In this document: piece by piece, positions 27,406 to 35,423 of the stretch
How positions within the stretch are numbered: position 1 is the stretch's first letter
How the letters are laid out: each line of letters opens with the position of its first letter
Assembly: GCA_002840985.1 (NCBI GenBank)
Contig: PHDM01000009.1
Location: forward strand, 1-45,424
Source of the DNA: Bacteroidetes bacterium HGW-Bacteroidetes-17
Lineage (GTDB): Bacteria > Bacteroidota > Bacteroidia > Bacteroidales > GCA-2711565
Length of the DNA stretch: 45,424 nt
Direction of reading: 5' to 3'
Notes under the pieces: model-generated
What the model saw: only the letters and a program-made list of their open reading frames with translations
The model's database searches: none
Told to the model about the DNA's origin: nothing
Translations under genes and position numbers: made by a program

Positions 27406-28059
27406 ATGGAAAAAATAAATTCACCAACATACTCCAAAATGAGGATATGCGAAAACGCCTTTAATGACATAATAAATTATATCGCATCCCGACCTGCTGA
27501 AAGCGGCGGAGCATTATTCGGATTTGAGTCCGATTTTATCATACGGAAGTTTCTCCCAGACACTATGGCTAATACTACAACAGCAAGCTATACTTTAAAT
27601 ACAAATTATTTAAACCCTCTGATAAAAAAATTATGGAATGAAGAAGGACTTTCATTAATTGGTATCATACACTCTCATCCAAGAGGTTTTTCTCGTCTTA
27701 GTGGGCCAGATCTGCAATATTTTGAATCGCTCTTACATATTATAAAACGTAAAAAGTTCTATGTTCCTATTGTCCATACTGTTCCAGACGGTGGTTTTAA
27801 AATCTATGGACACATGTTAAATTCTGAAGGAAAGTATGATAGACTAACTCAATTGGAACTAGTCTCGAATCAATATGCTGAGAATACAATTCCTCTAATG
27901 ATACATAACTATCTGAAAACTGTACTTAAGGAAAAAACAGTTACCATTGAGATTATAATTCCAAGACTTCATAAGAAACATAGTTTATTTATGAGTAATC
28001 CCATTTACACCAATAATTACAAATTCCGTGATGTTGTGAATAATTTGCGAAGCAATTAA
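27406..28059 (+). CDS. JAMM/MPN metalloprotease-like protein (deubiquitinase fold)
   Basis: 217 residues. All JAMM zinc-site elements are present: E32 in PAESGGALFG and H89-x-H91-x7-S99-x2-D102 in GIIHSHPRGFSRLSGPD. Proteins of this fold cleave isopeptide or C-terminal bonds after ubiquitin-like modules, or trim Ubl precursors in sulfur-carrier pathways. The C-terminal 70 residues are basic and unassigned. The gene starts 45 bp after the repeat-protein gene and 29 bp before the E1-like gene, which fits an Ubl-type conjugation or processing operon. Confidence 0.85.
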   Translation: MEKINSPTYSKMRICENAFNDIINYIASRPAESGGALFGFESDFIIRKFLPDTMANTTTASYTLNTNYLNPLIKKLWNEEGLSLIGIIHSHPRGFSRLSGPDLQYFESLLHIIKRKKFYVPIVHTVPDGGFKIYGHMLNSEGKYDRLTQLELVSNQYAENTIPLMIHNYLKTVLKEKTVTIEIIIPRLHKKHSLFMSNPIYTNNYKFRDVVNNLRSN

Positions 28060-28088
28060 ATTTTAGCATTGAATTTAAATCAATTAAA

Positions 28089-28982
28089 ATGAAACTAACA
28101 AACTTTTCTAGAATTGAGAATGCTGTTGATACAAAATTAATGCAGAATTCTCATATTATTGGCATAGGCGCTGGTGGTGCCTATTGCCTTTATGATTCCA
28201 TTGCAAGGTCTGGAATTGGGAGCCTTACTGTATTTGACTTTGATAATATTGAAGAAGTTAATATTGTCCGGCAAGGGTATGAGACTAACCAGATCGGTAA
28301 AAGTAAAATAGATGCTCTTGGTGAACATCTGTGTAAAGTTAATACTGGAACTAAATACAAGGGAATTACAGCTAATATTCTAAATATGACCGAAGAAGAA
28401 TTAGATTCTATCTTTGGAAAGGCCGATCTCTTCCTTTTCTTAACAGACTCTTTTAAAGCTCAGTCTTATGGCAATTTACTTGCATTAAAATATCAGAAAC
28501 CTTCAATTTGGGCAGGATTTTATGAGAAGTCTCAGTGTGCCGAAATTGTGTTTACAATTCCCGGAGTAACTCCTGCATGCTTTAGATGTGCTGTGAGTCC
28601 TAGATATAAATTACAGGCAGATAGTCAAGACGAGATAGCCGTTAGTTCTAACTGTAATACAATTTTTCACAGCCAGCTGTTGGATGCCTATGTTGGTATG
28701 ATTGCTCTTGCCATCTTGCATAATAATACATCGGGTTATGAATATTCAAACTGGTTTGGTAATCATTGGGATAGAAACCTAATTCAGATTAAAGTCCATC
28801 CTACTTACGGAATTGAAAATGGCAGTTTGTTCCAAAGAGTATTTGAACCGACAAATGGTCGTTGCCCAAATTTCAATGCAATTTGGCAGAAAATAGAGGA
28901 AGAAAGACCACCCAAATACGAATATTGTCCTGATTGCAAAGGTACTGGTGACTTGACTATGTACAACTCACTGAATCCTTAA
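28089..28982 (+). CDS. ThiF/E1-like adenylyltransferase
   Basis: 297 residues. The ATP-binding loop is GIGAGG (25-30), with the E1 pattern VFDFDNIEEVNIVRQG supplying D50, D52, N58 and R61, and K71 after it. Two CxxC pairs (C164/C167 and C280/C283) can bind the structural zinc. C189 in SSNCN lies where a thioester or acceptor Cys could be. The enzyme should adenylate the C-terminus of a small protein or peptide. No separate E2 or classic ubiquitin-fold gene is visible nearby. Confidence 0.85.
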   Translation: MKLTNFSRIENAVDTKLMQNSHIIGIGAGGAYCLYDSIARSGIGSLTVFDFDNIEEVNIVRQGYETNQIGKSKIDALGEHLCKVNTGTKYKGITANILNMTEEELDSIFGKADLFLFLTDSFKAQSYGNLLALKYQKPSIWAGFYEKSQCAEIVFTIPGVTPACFRCAVSPRYKLQADSQDEIAVSSNCNTIFHSQLLDAYVGMIALAILHNNTSGYEYSNWFGNHWDRNLIQIKVHPTYGIENGSLFQRVFEPTNGRCPNFNAIWQKIEEERPPKYEYCPDCKGTGDLTMYNSLNP

Positions 28983-29031
28983 TAGGATTTACTATGCTAA
29001 CAGTAACCTCTCTTATCAATACCTGAAACAA

Positions 29032-29391
29032 ATGACAGCTTTTGAAGCCAATAATATTACAAAGAAAGGAGTGAGATTCGCAATTGCAGGTTTTATGATA
29101 GGCCTTCTTTTGAGTCTTAATGGAGGACTTGGTATAATTTTTCTGTGGGCTTACAGCCTTTGGGCCTTATTTCATGGTGTACAATTGATTCAACCAATAA
29201 TGAGGTCATTGTTTGATTTCGATTCTGTTTACTTAGTAGCTCATACTGTAACAGACTTGTTTTGGAAATCCACTCTTATAAAACTGCTTAAAATTATTTT
29301 ACCATTAGTTATCGGTTACTTTGTAGGGGTAATGGGTGGTGCTATTTTAAGACAGATTTATTTGCTAAAAATTTCCTATGATTATAGATAG
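29032..29391 (+). CDS. Small multi-pass membrane protein
   Basis: 119 residues with hydrophobic segments at about 15-35, 36-55 and 85-108 (IILPLVIGYFVGVMGGAILR). There is no signal peptide and no family match. It begins 49 bp after the E1-like gene in the same direction. It may anchor the module to the membrane or be an effector, but nothing in it proves this. Confidence 0.5.
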   Translation: MTAFEANNITKKGVRFAIAGFMIGLLLSLNGGLGIIFLWAYSLWALFHGVQLIQPIMRSLFDFDSVYLVAHTVTDLFWKSTLIKLLKIILPLVIGYFVGVMGGAILRQIYLLKISYDYR

Positions 29392-29406
29392 ATTGCAAAA
29401 GAATAA

Positions 29407-29460
29407 ATGAAGATTATAATCATTTTATATTTTACGATAGGTCTGATTGGGTGTCAATAA
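29407..29460 (+). CDS. Possible 17-residue lipoprotein-like peptide
   Basis: MKIIIILYFTIGLIGCQ followed by TAA. The sequence reads as a lipoprotein signal with lipobox LIGC and no mature domain, starting 15 bp after the membrane protein gene. It may be a truncated lipoprotein gene or chance. Confidence 0.25.
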   Translation: MKIIIILYFTIGLIGCQ

Positions 29461-29565
29461 AAGCCGTAAAGTATGCTTCCACTTTTTTTAGGCTGGCCAA
29501 TGATAATTCTTAAAATAAAGTAATGATAAAATTGCATTTTCAATAGGTCATAACATATAAAAGCC

Positions 29566-30186
29566 ATGGTTACATTTAATTCAAATTCAAAACAGCTATT
29601 ACAAACTTTAATCGCGCTCAAAAAAGTAGTACGAGGCAAATCGGCAAGGTCTCTTTCAACTATTTGTGAGATAACAGTAACTGATGGCAAAGTTACTTTT
29701 GCGGTTCCAGGTGCAATTTTTTCAATAAACTGTTTAACTCAAGGAACCTGCAAAGCTGCCATTTTATTCTTACATTTTTATCATTTAATTAAAGACTTAA
29801 AGACAAAAGAGGCGAATATTGTAATCTCTTTAGATACTTTAAGCATCAACGATATCACTATCCCAATAAAAGCAACCTTTTTTAAAAATGACTCAATTTT
29901 AAGAACAATTCAATTACCATTCAAATACACCGACCTTGAGCTGATAAATTTATTAAATGATAAATATACCATGGAAGAGTTGGATTTTAATAAGCTTATT
30001 AGCCAAATTCATTTAGCAATTTCAACTCTAAATGAAAACATAAAAAAGTCCCATATATTATTAAACCAATATGGAGTAACCCATGAAGAGTTACGAAAAT
30101 TAATAAGCTCAAAACTGGAATCCTCAGTAGATTCTCTGAATCGCAAAAATTCTGTTTTGACTCATTATATTAATCAAAAAAATTAA
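29566..30186 (+). CDS. Putative single-domain sliding-clamp-like protein
   Basis: 206 residues. Residues 1-125 follow the pattern of one DnaN beta-clamp domain: VTFNSNSKQLLQTLIALKKVV, then ITVTDGKVTFAVPGAIFSI, then AAILFLHFYHLIKDLKTKE and VISLDTLSIND. A DnaN clamp subunit has three such domains, so this would be a partial or specialised clamp. Residues 130-206 are helical and charged. The assignment rests on pattern, not identity. Presence beside iteron-like repeats hints at a DNA replication or DNA-binding role. Confidence 0.45.
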   Translation: MVTFNSNSKQLLQTLIALKKVVRGKSARSLSTICEITVTDGKVTFAVPGAIFSINCLTQGTCKAAILFLHFYHLIKDLKTKEANIVISLDTLSINDITIPIKATFFKNDSILRTIQLPFKYTDLELINLLNDKYTMEELDFNKLISQIHLAISTLNENIKKSHILLNQYGVTHEELRKLISSKLESSVDSLNRKNSVLTHYINQKN

Positions 30187-30399
30187 AAATAATTATGTTG
30201 ACATTTCAGAAACGTGATTATAGCCCCATCTACATCCCTTTAATCACTATCCTGAAGTGGAGACTGCGCAAGTAACTATCTTTCTAGTCCATTAAATCAA
30301 TCAGATAAAACTTTTTGATTAATTCTCTAGTCCGTTTATATAAAGGATAAACACTTAATATCTTTATGGAAATTTATTATTCATCTTAAAATAATTCCT

Positions 30400-31035
30400 A
30401 TGGGAGCACATACAAGTTATCCTTTGGTAATTTACCATCTAGTCAGCCTGAAAAGTCATTTCCACTTAATCACTACTGAAAAATTTCAAGAAGTTATTAA
30501 GGAATTATCAAATTATGAAATTTATCCAAATTCTGATAATGATCATCTTCCGGATCATAAGCAGTTGGCAGAAAGACTGAATTGTAATCAGCTCAAAATG
30601 AACAAAATTCTTAAAGATCTGCTTAATGATATTATAAATGGTTTAAATGATCACCCATTAGCAATAAAGGATATAGTACATATCTTACTCATATCTGCTT
30701 ATATTGATCCGGAAGATAAAAAAAATGGAGATTGGATTGAGAAGGAATGGGGAAAATCAATAACTATCCCAGTTGTTTTGCCTCTTACACCTAGGATAGG
30801 CGATTATATAGAAATCCCATTTATTAAAACGAGTTATAGTTATAGCACAGATGACAAGTATAATTCTGGATATGTTCACGACGTAAGGCATACAATTAAT
30901 GGGACAAGACAAGAGATTTTAATTCTAATCTCCCCATTTAAAAGTTTTTATTATAAGTGGGAAGAAATGAAAAAAGAGTATAACGATAACAAAAGATGGT
31001 TAGCTTGGCTCAAGGCTGAAAAAAATCGATTTTGA
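30400..31035 (+). CDS. Hypothetical protein, last of the plus-strand operon
   Basis: 211 residues, no membrane segment. The N-terminal half is helical (ITTEKFQEVIKELSNYEIYPN, then ADHKQLAERLNC..., which could be a winged-helix or helix-turn-helix). The C-terminal part is beta-rich (PVVLPLTPRIGDYIEIPF, then GYVHDVRHTINGTRQEILILIS). I do not recognise the family. The spacing of 213 bp from the clamp-like gene, with TATCTTTA (30358-30365) one mismatch from a -7 box, suggests its own promoter. Confidence 0.55.
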   Translation: MGAHTSYPLVIYHLVSLKSHFHLITTEKFQEVIKELSNYEIYPNSDNDHLPDHKQLAERLNCNQLKMNKILKDLLNDIINGLNDHPLAIKDIVHILLISAYIDPEDKKNGDWIEKEWGKSITIPVVLPLTPRIGDYIEIPFIKTSYSYSTDDKYNSGYVHDVRHTINGTRQEILILISPFKSFYYKWEEMKKEYNDNKRWLAWLKAEKNRF

Positions 31036-31085
31036 TTTTGTAAAACAAAAACTATAAATAAAAAACTAATGTTTTTAGGTCTCAG

Positions 31086-31412
31086 TGTAAGCTTCCCCGA
31101 ACCTCGGCCATTTAGAATTAGAGAATGACAAGCCCTGAAGTCTTCCCATTATTCGACATATGCTAAAATAGAGAAATTAAGCGTATTTTTCACATTACCA
31201 TATACCTGATTCGGAGTTAAATCATTCAAAGAATTATGAGGTCGAAACTCATTATATTCCATTCTCCACTGTTCAATTTTTTCTCTTGCATCCAACAAAG
31301 ATAAGAACCAATTTGTATTTAAACATTCATCCCTGAAACTTCCATTAAAAGATTCAATAAATGGGTTATCCGTTGGTTTTCCCGGTCTTGAAAAGTCCAA
31401 TACTACATTGTT
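31086..31412 (-). mobile_element. IS3-family remnant: right end and orfB 3' part
   Basis: The outer terminus is TGTAAGCTTCC (31086-31096). Inside it, on the minus strand, lies the last third of an IS3-type transposase OrfB ([18 protein letters not shown], then RDECLN with the third catalytic Glu). The inner border is near 31410, where the reading frame switches to nucleotidyltransferase sequence. The other terminus of the same type is at 43547-43557. Confidence 0.7.
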
Positions 31413-31538
31413 TTCATCGCGAACAATATCCCTCACTGCAATTAAAATGTGCTTACCTTTTTCCGAGTAAGTGTTGAAAATGTGCATATGTCCAACATGT
31501 GGACTTTGATATCTCCCGATAAATAAATTATATTTCAT
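31149..31538 (-). pseudogene. Nucleotidyltransferase fragment fused in frame to IS3 transposase C-terminus
   Basis: The first ~43 residues ([21 protein letters not shown]..., with the HxGH motif of adenylyl/cytidylyltransferases) come from a cytidylyltransferase-like gene. Residues from about 44 onward ([21 protein letters not shown]...) are the OrfB integrase core end. The start overlaps the APS-kinase stop by 4 bp (ATGA), the usual arrangement for an operon partner. An IS event cut the gene and its C-terminal part is missing. No nucleotidyltransferase activity is expected. Confidence 0.75.
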
Positions 31539-32233
31539 TTTTTTATAAAATTCAAAATTAGGTCTGAACAATCATTAACAGATAATATTGATGTGTCAAT
31601 TGTAATTTCTGGATTTAAAGGTGCGAAATATGGTGCTGATAATCCAGTGAAATCTTTTATCTCACCTGCTTGTGCTTTTTTATAAAGTCCTTTTGGATCT
31701 CTGTTAATACAAACTTGTAGGCCAGTAGAAACATATACTTCAACAAAATTGGTACACATTTTTCTAACTTCGTTTCTAATATCATCATAAGGTGAAATTA
31801 ATGAAACGACTACAACGTTACCCTGCTTCTCAAATAATGATGAGATGTAACCCACATTTAAATTGTGTTTCTTTCTTGAATCTTCGTCAAAGTCGTGTTG
31901 CTTTATTGCATGTCGTATTTCATCACCGTCTAACAATACTGGAATGATAGATTTCTTTTTTAGTTTAACTACTAAATCATTTGCTACAGTTGTTTTACCT
32001 GAACCACTTAAACCAGTCAACCAAATAACTGCTGGCTTTACTTTATAGCCCGTAACCTTATACCAAATTTCATCAAAGAAATGGTAGGAAAATATTTTTA
32101 TTCCCATATCTAAAAAACCAATAGAAGCGGATAAAACTAATTTGCGTGTAAGCAAATAAGAAATTGAAAAAGTAATTACTGATGAGTAAATTCTGTAAAG
32201 AATAGATTTGGTTAGGTACGATTTGTTAAGCAT
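31535..32233 (-). CDS. DUF2061 - adenylylsulfate (APS) kinase fusion
   Basis: 232 residues. Residues 1-60 are a DUF2061-like membrane region ([25 protein letters not shown]...FFDEIWYKV). The rest is CysC-like: P-loop GLSGSGKT (74-81), LDGDEIRHA, the [24 protein letters not shown] loop and [24 protein letters not shown]. It phosphorylates adenylylsulfate to PAPS, the donor for sulfotransferases, and one is encoded at 38988-39785. Most likely it supplies PAPS for glycan sulfation. The nucleotidyltransferase that follows it is broken. Confidence 0.88.
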   Translation of the reverse strand: MLNKSYLTKSILYRIYSSVITFSISYLLTRKLVLSASIGFLDMGIKIFSYHFFDEIWYKVTGYKVKPAVIWLTGLSGSGKTTVANDLVVKLKKKSIIPVLLDGDEIRHAIKQHDFDEDSRKKHNLNVGYISSLFEKQGNVVVVSLISPYDDIRNEVRKMCTNFVEVYVSTGLQVCINRDPKGLYKKAQAGEIKDFTGLSAPYFAPLNPEITIDTSILSVNDCSDLILNFIKK

Positions 32234-32239
32234 AATTTT

Positions 32240-33178
32240 TTAGCGAGTTTTTAGCCAATGAAATTCTTCCGTTAAACCGTCATGAAGATTCCACTTTGGC
32301 GAATAATTTAAAATTGTTTTTGCCTTTGAGATATTGGCTAAAGTATGTTCTCCTTCTCCAAGTTCTTTCGGGATGTATTCGATATTGAAGTTTTGACCTG
32401 AAATATTTTGAAGGATTTTTAAAGAATCCTTCAAGGTAATGCTACTCCCACTTCCAATATTAAAAACCTCTCCAACTGCATTTGATTTTAATGCTAAGAT
32501 ATTTGCATCTACAACATCATTTATATAAGTAAAGTCTCTTGTCTGGTTTCCATTTCCAAACACCACAACTTTCTTGTTGTTCAAAATTGAACTAAAGAAT
32601 TTGTTAAACGACATATCAGGTCGTTGTCTTGGTCCATAAACCGTGAATAGTCTAAATATAATTGTCGGCACATGGTAATTTGCAAAATAGATTCTACAAA
32701 TATTTTCTGCCATGTGCTTTGAACTTCCGTATAAAGAAATTGGTTGTGGGACTGCATCTTCCGAAACTTCTTTAGAAGAATACTGACCATAGATTGAGGA
32801 TGAGGAAGCAAATACAAATTTCTTTACAGGAAGGTTTTTTACAGCTTCAAGTAATTTTTGAGTTGCCAAAATGTTACTATTCAAATAATGGATAAAGTTT
32901 TCACCAAATCCATCTCTTACACCAGGTTGAGCTGCAAAATGAAAAACATATTCTACTTTAGTTAATAGTTTCGCAAAATCAGATTTGACTAAATCCAATT
33001 CATAAAATGAAAACTCTTTGTTTTTTTGTAACTGATTTAAATTGCTTTTCTTTTGTGCAATGGAATAATAATTTGTAAAGGAATCAATTCCAATTACGCT
33101 GAACCCTTCTGAAAGCAATCTTTCAGCAACGCTTGAACCAATAAATCCTGCAACACCCGTAACGAAACATAAGGACAT
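32240..33178 (-). CDS. NAD-dependent sugar epimerase/dehydratase
   Basis: 312-residue extended short-chain dehydrogenase: NAD loop TGVAGFIGS, catalytic Y-x3-K in LYGSSK, FAAQPGVRDG and FRLFTVYGPRQRPDMSFNKF. The PGVRDG and YGPRQRPDM motifs resemble UDP-glucuronate/UDP-glucose 4-epimerases. It would interconvert nucleotide-sugar donors for the glycan. The exact substrate is not settled. It ends 6 bp before the APS-kinase start. Confidence 0.85.
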   Translation of the reverse strand: MSLCFVTGVAGFIGSSVAERLLSEGFSVIGIDSFTNYYSIAQKKSNLNQLQKNKEFSFYELDLVKSDFAKLLTKVEYVFHFAAQPGVRDGFGENFIHYLNSNILATQKLLEAVKNLPVKKFVFASSSSIYGQYSSKEVSEDAVPQPISLYGSSKHMAENICRIYFANYHVPTIIFRLFTVYGPRQRPDMSFNKFFSSILNNKKVVVFGNGNQTRDFTYINDVVDANILALKSNAVGEVFNIGSGSSITLKDSLKILQNISGQNFNIEYIPKELGEGEHTLANISKAKTILNYSPKWNLHDGLTEEFHWLKTR

Positions 33179-33180
33179 AA

Positions 33181-33288
33181 TTAATAGAGATTAAATTTTA
33201 GGTTACTAGGAATAAAAGTGGCAAAAGTAATTACTGATGAGTAAATTCTGTATGGAATAGACTTGGTTAGGTTTGTTTTATTTAGCAT
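33181..33288 (-). pseudogene. Truncated duplicate of the DUF2061-APS kinase 5' end
   Basis: Codons 1-23 ([22 protein letters not shown]) repeat the start of the 32233 gene with few changes (compare [22 protein letters not shown]), and the DNA is also similar. After that the frame diverges and stops. This remnant lies between the epimerase and the kinase gene at 33278 and overlaps the latter's stop region. It points to a recombination event in the locus. Confidence 0.7.
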
Positions 33289-33832
33289 AACTAAATATAT
33301 TATTATTGTATAAATCATTTATTTGATGAATAATATTTTCTAAAACAATTTTTATAGGTGCATTAGTATTTAAATGTATTGCTCCAAATGAAAGCATTTG
33401 CGGGTCAAATACTTTTTGCCATTTTTTAATTATATTTTGCTCTATTATTGTTTTACCAAAATCAGAATTCCTTCTTCTTAATCTTACGATTAGCTCATCA
33501 TAATTACATTGAAGTAGAATTACTTTATCGAATAAATAAAGTAGTTCAAATATGTTCGAAAATGAACCACATAAAACAATATTACTATAATTATTTATGA
33601 TAGTTGATAAATATGCAGGGTCACATATTCTCTCATTTAACTCAAACCACTTTTCGTTTCGTTCCTTTCCGAATTCAATCTTGTTATGTGTAGTTTTTTC
33701 ACGCCAATAACAAAGGTTTGGAACTGCACTTACATCGATTGATATTATACCTTCGGTATTCAATAAATTTGATAATGTAGATTTACCTGTACCTGCAACT
33801 CCAGTGATTAGTATTTTCATATTAGTACTCAT
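33278..33832 (-). CDS. P-loop kinase-like protein
   Basis: 184 residues with Walker A GVAGTGKST near the N-terminus, an aromatic lid region and VILLQCNYDELIVRLRRRNSDFGKT, typical of small-molecule kinases of the adenylate/gluconate/shikimate kinase type. A second ATG at 33820 also fits. It lies in the glycan operon and may phosphorylate a sugar or nucleotide precursor. The substrate is unknown. Confidence 0.65.
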   Translation of the reverse strand: MSTNMKILITGVAGTGKSTLSNLLNTEGIISIDVSAVPNLCYWREKTTHNKIEFGKERNEKWFELNERICDPAYLSTIINNYSNIVLCGSFSNIFELLYLFDKVILLQCNYDELIVRLRRRNSDFGKTIIEQNIIKKWQKVFDPQMLSFGAIHLNTNAPIKIVLENIIHQINDLYNNNIFSYAK

Positions 33833-33861
33833 TTTTTTAGAAAAACATTTTGAACGCTGTT

Positions 33862-34449
33862 TTAGGAATAAATAGAAAATGGAAAATATTTAATAATCAT
33901 ATTCGAAGTTTTTTTAGGAGATAAATTTGTATTATTTATTGTTATATTAAACGGGAATTCTAACGGAATTGTAAAATCATCTTGTGTGAACCATTTCAAC
34001 ATTTCACTTCTTGTATTTACTTTTGAATTATTTTTTCTTGATGGATTAGTAACTCGTTTAAGTAATTCCTTTTGGTCACAAATTAATTGAACTGGGAAAA
34101 AGACATATCCATTCTTCTCAGCAATATTTTTAATACTTGTAACAAATTGTTTGTCAGAACTTCCGGAATAATTAACAAAATTTGGTTGATATACATGAGT
34201 AAAAATAATGTTTTTATTTTCGCGTATCAATGATTTTGTGAGGTCAAAATATATTTTTTCCCTGATCTTCTGCCCTTCTTTACTTTCCCATCCATATAAA
34301 TTAAATATAATATCTAAAATGAGATGATTATGGAGTAGGGTAAAACCAGTTGTTTTTGATAATTCTTTAGCTACAGTTAATTTACCCGAGGCTGGAATAC
34401 CATAAATGAAAACAACAATCTTTGGAACTTTTATATTCGATATAAACAT
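33862..34449 (-). CDS. P-loop kinase-like protein with GKL loop
   Basis: 195 residues. The nucleotide loop reads GIPASGKLTVAKEL, where Leu takes the usual Ser/Thr place, a variant known in this AAA/shikimate-kinase-like subgroup. HNHLILDIIFNLYG and PVQLICDQKELLKRVTNPSRKNNSKV follow. It is 29 bp upstream of the other kinase gene, and both may act on the same precursor pathway. The function is inferred only from the fold. Confidence 0.65.
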   Translation of the reverse strand: MFISNIKVPKIVVFIYGIPASGKLTVAKELSKTTGFTLLHNHLILDIIFNLYGWESKEGQKIREKIYFDLTKSLIRENKNIIFTHVYQPNFVNYSGSSDKQFVTSIKNIAEKNGYVFFPVQLICDQKELLKRVTNPSRKNNSKVNTRSEMLKWFTQDDFTIPLEFPFNITINNTNLSPKKTSNMIIKYFPFSIYS

Positions 34450-34508
34450 GAAAAAGTATCTATTTAAGTGTTTATTTTATTTCTTAATTATTTAGTAATT
34501 AATTAGAA

Positions 34509-35381
34509 TCATCTTATTAGGTATCCTAAAAATTGAATCGTATGCTGCACTAATTTAGCAAAGTAATTTAGAGGAGTTCTTTTTTTAGGTTTTTTAAATC
34601 CAGGTTTCATTGAAATGTTATGAATGTTTTCAATTTGTCGATTACCCTTTCCATATCGAAAAAAACGTTTAAGAAAATCTTTAATCCCACTGCCATAATC
34701 ATGTAAAACTAAACTCTCACTAATAAAGTATAAGTTTCCTAATTTCCACAATCTTGTTGATAATTCAACATCTTCCCCTCCAGCATTTTTAAATGTTTCA
34801 TTAAAACACCCACATTTCAATAAAGCTTTTTTCCAAACTAATGCATTTGCAGTTACAATATATAAAGGAACTAACTCTTTATTTTTATTTGGCTTCATAC
34901 GAGGTAGCAATATGTCTTCTCTATTATAAAAACCATCAAGCCAAGAATTATTGTCTGCTTTTACATTTCCAGCATAAGCAATAGCCTTAGTATTTGAGTT
35001 GGTATATCCAGTAATTAAAGAATTTGTTGGAATACAATCGCTGTCACAAAATAATACCCATTCACCTTTTGAGTTGAGAATGCCTAAATTACGAGCAGCT
35101 GCTGGTCCTAATTTTTTACATGACAATAGTTTTATGTCTATTGCAAGTGTTTTAAATTCATCACGAATAACTAATGGTCTTCTGGAATTGTTGTCGATAA
35201 TTATAATCTCACTTGGAAAATGTTGTTTCTGTTGGGTTTGAAAAAAAACGCTTAAAAATTTGTCAATACCTACTTGGTTATTCTTTACGGGAATAACAAT
35301 TGAGATTTCTTTCGGTTTAATATCTGGAATGCGACCATCGTATTCCTTGTCTTTGTCTATTGTTTCATTCAGTGTTGCCAT
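34509..35381 (-). CDS. Family 2 glycosyltransferase
   Basis: 290 residues. The GT-A core shows EISIVIPVKNNQVG, EIIIIDNNSRRP, GPAAARNLGILNSKGEWVLFCDSDC with the metal-binding DSD, and GGEDVELSTRLWKLG. It adds a sugar to a growing surface glycan at the cytoplasmic side. Donor and linkage unknown. It is one of two related GT2 enzymes next to each other here. Confidence 0.85.
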   Translation of the reverse strand: MATLNETIDKDKEYDGRIPDIKPKEISIVIPVKNNQVGIDKFLSVFFQTQQKQHFPSEIIIIDNNSRRPLVIRDEFKTLAIDIKLLSCKKLGPAAARNLGILNSKGEWVLFCDSDCIPTNSLITGYTNSNTKAIAYAGNVKADNNSWLDGFYNREDILLPRMKPNKNKELVPLYIVTANALVWKKALLKCGCFNETFKNAGGEDVELSTRLWKLGNLYFISESLVLHDYGSGIKDFLKRFFRYGKGNRQIENIHNISMKPGFKKPKKRTPLNYFAKLVQHTIQFLGYLIR

Positions 35382-35423
35382 ATAAGATGAATGGTAAATG
35401 TGCTGTTATATCTGATAGGTTTA

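Noticed and set aside
26713-28982. Plasmid PRTRC system or CBASS/Bil conjugation operon
   Set aside because: There is no PRTRC B/C/E/F-like gene, no cyclase, no E2 and no ubiquitin-fold gene that I can recognise, so neither name is justified.
29454-29690. Minus-strand 78-codon frame
   Set aside because: Overlaps the start of the clamp-like gene on the other strand and has no motif.
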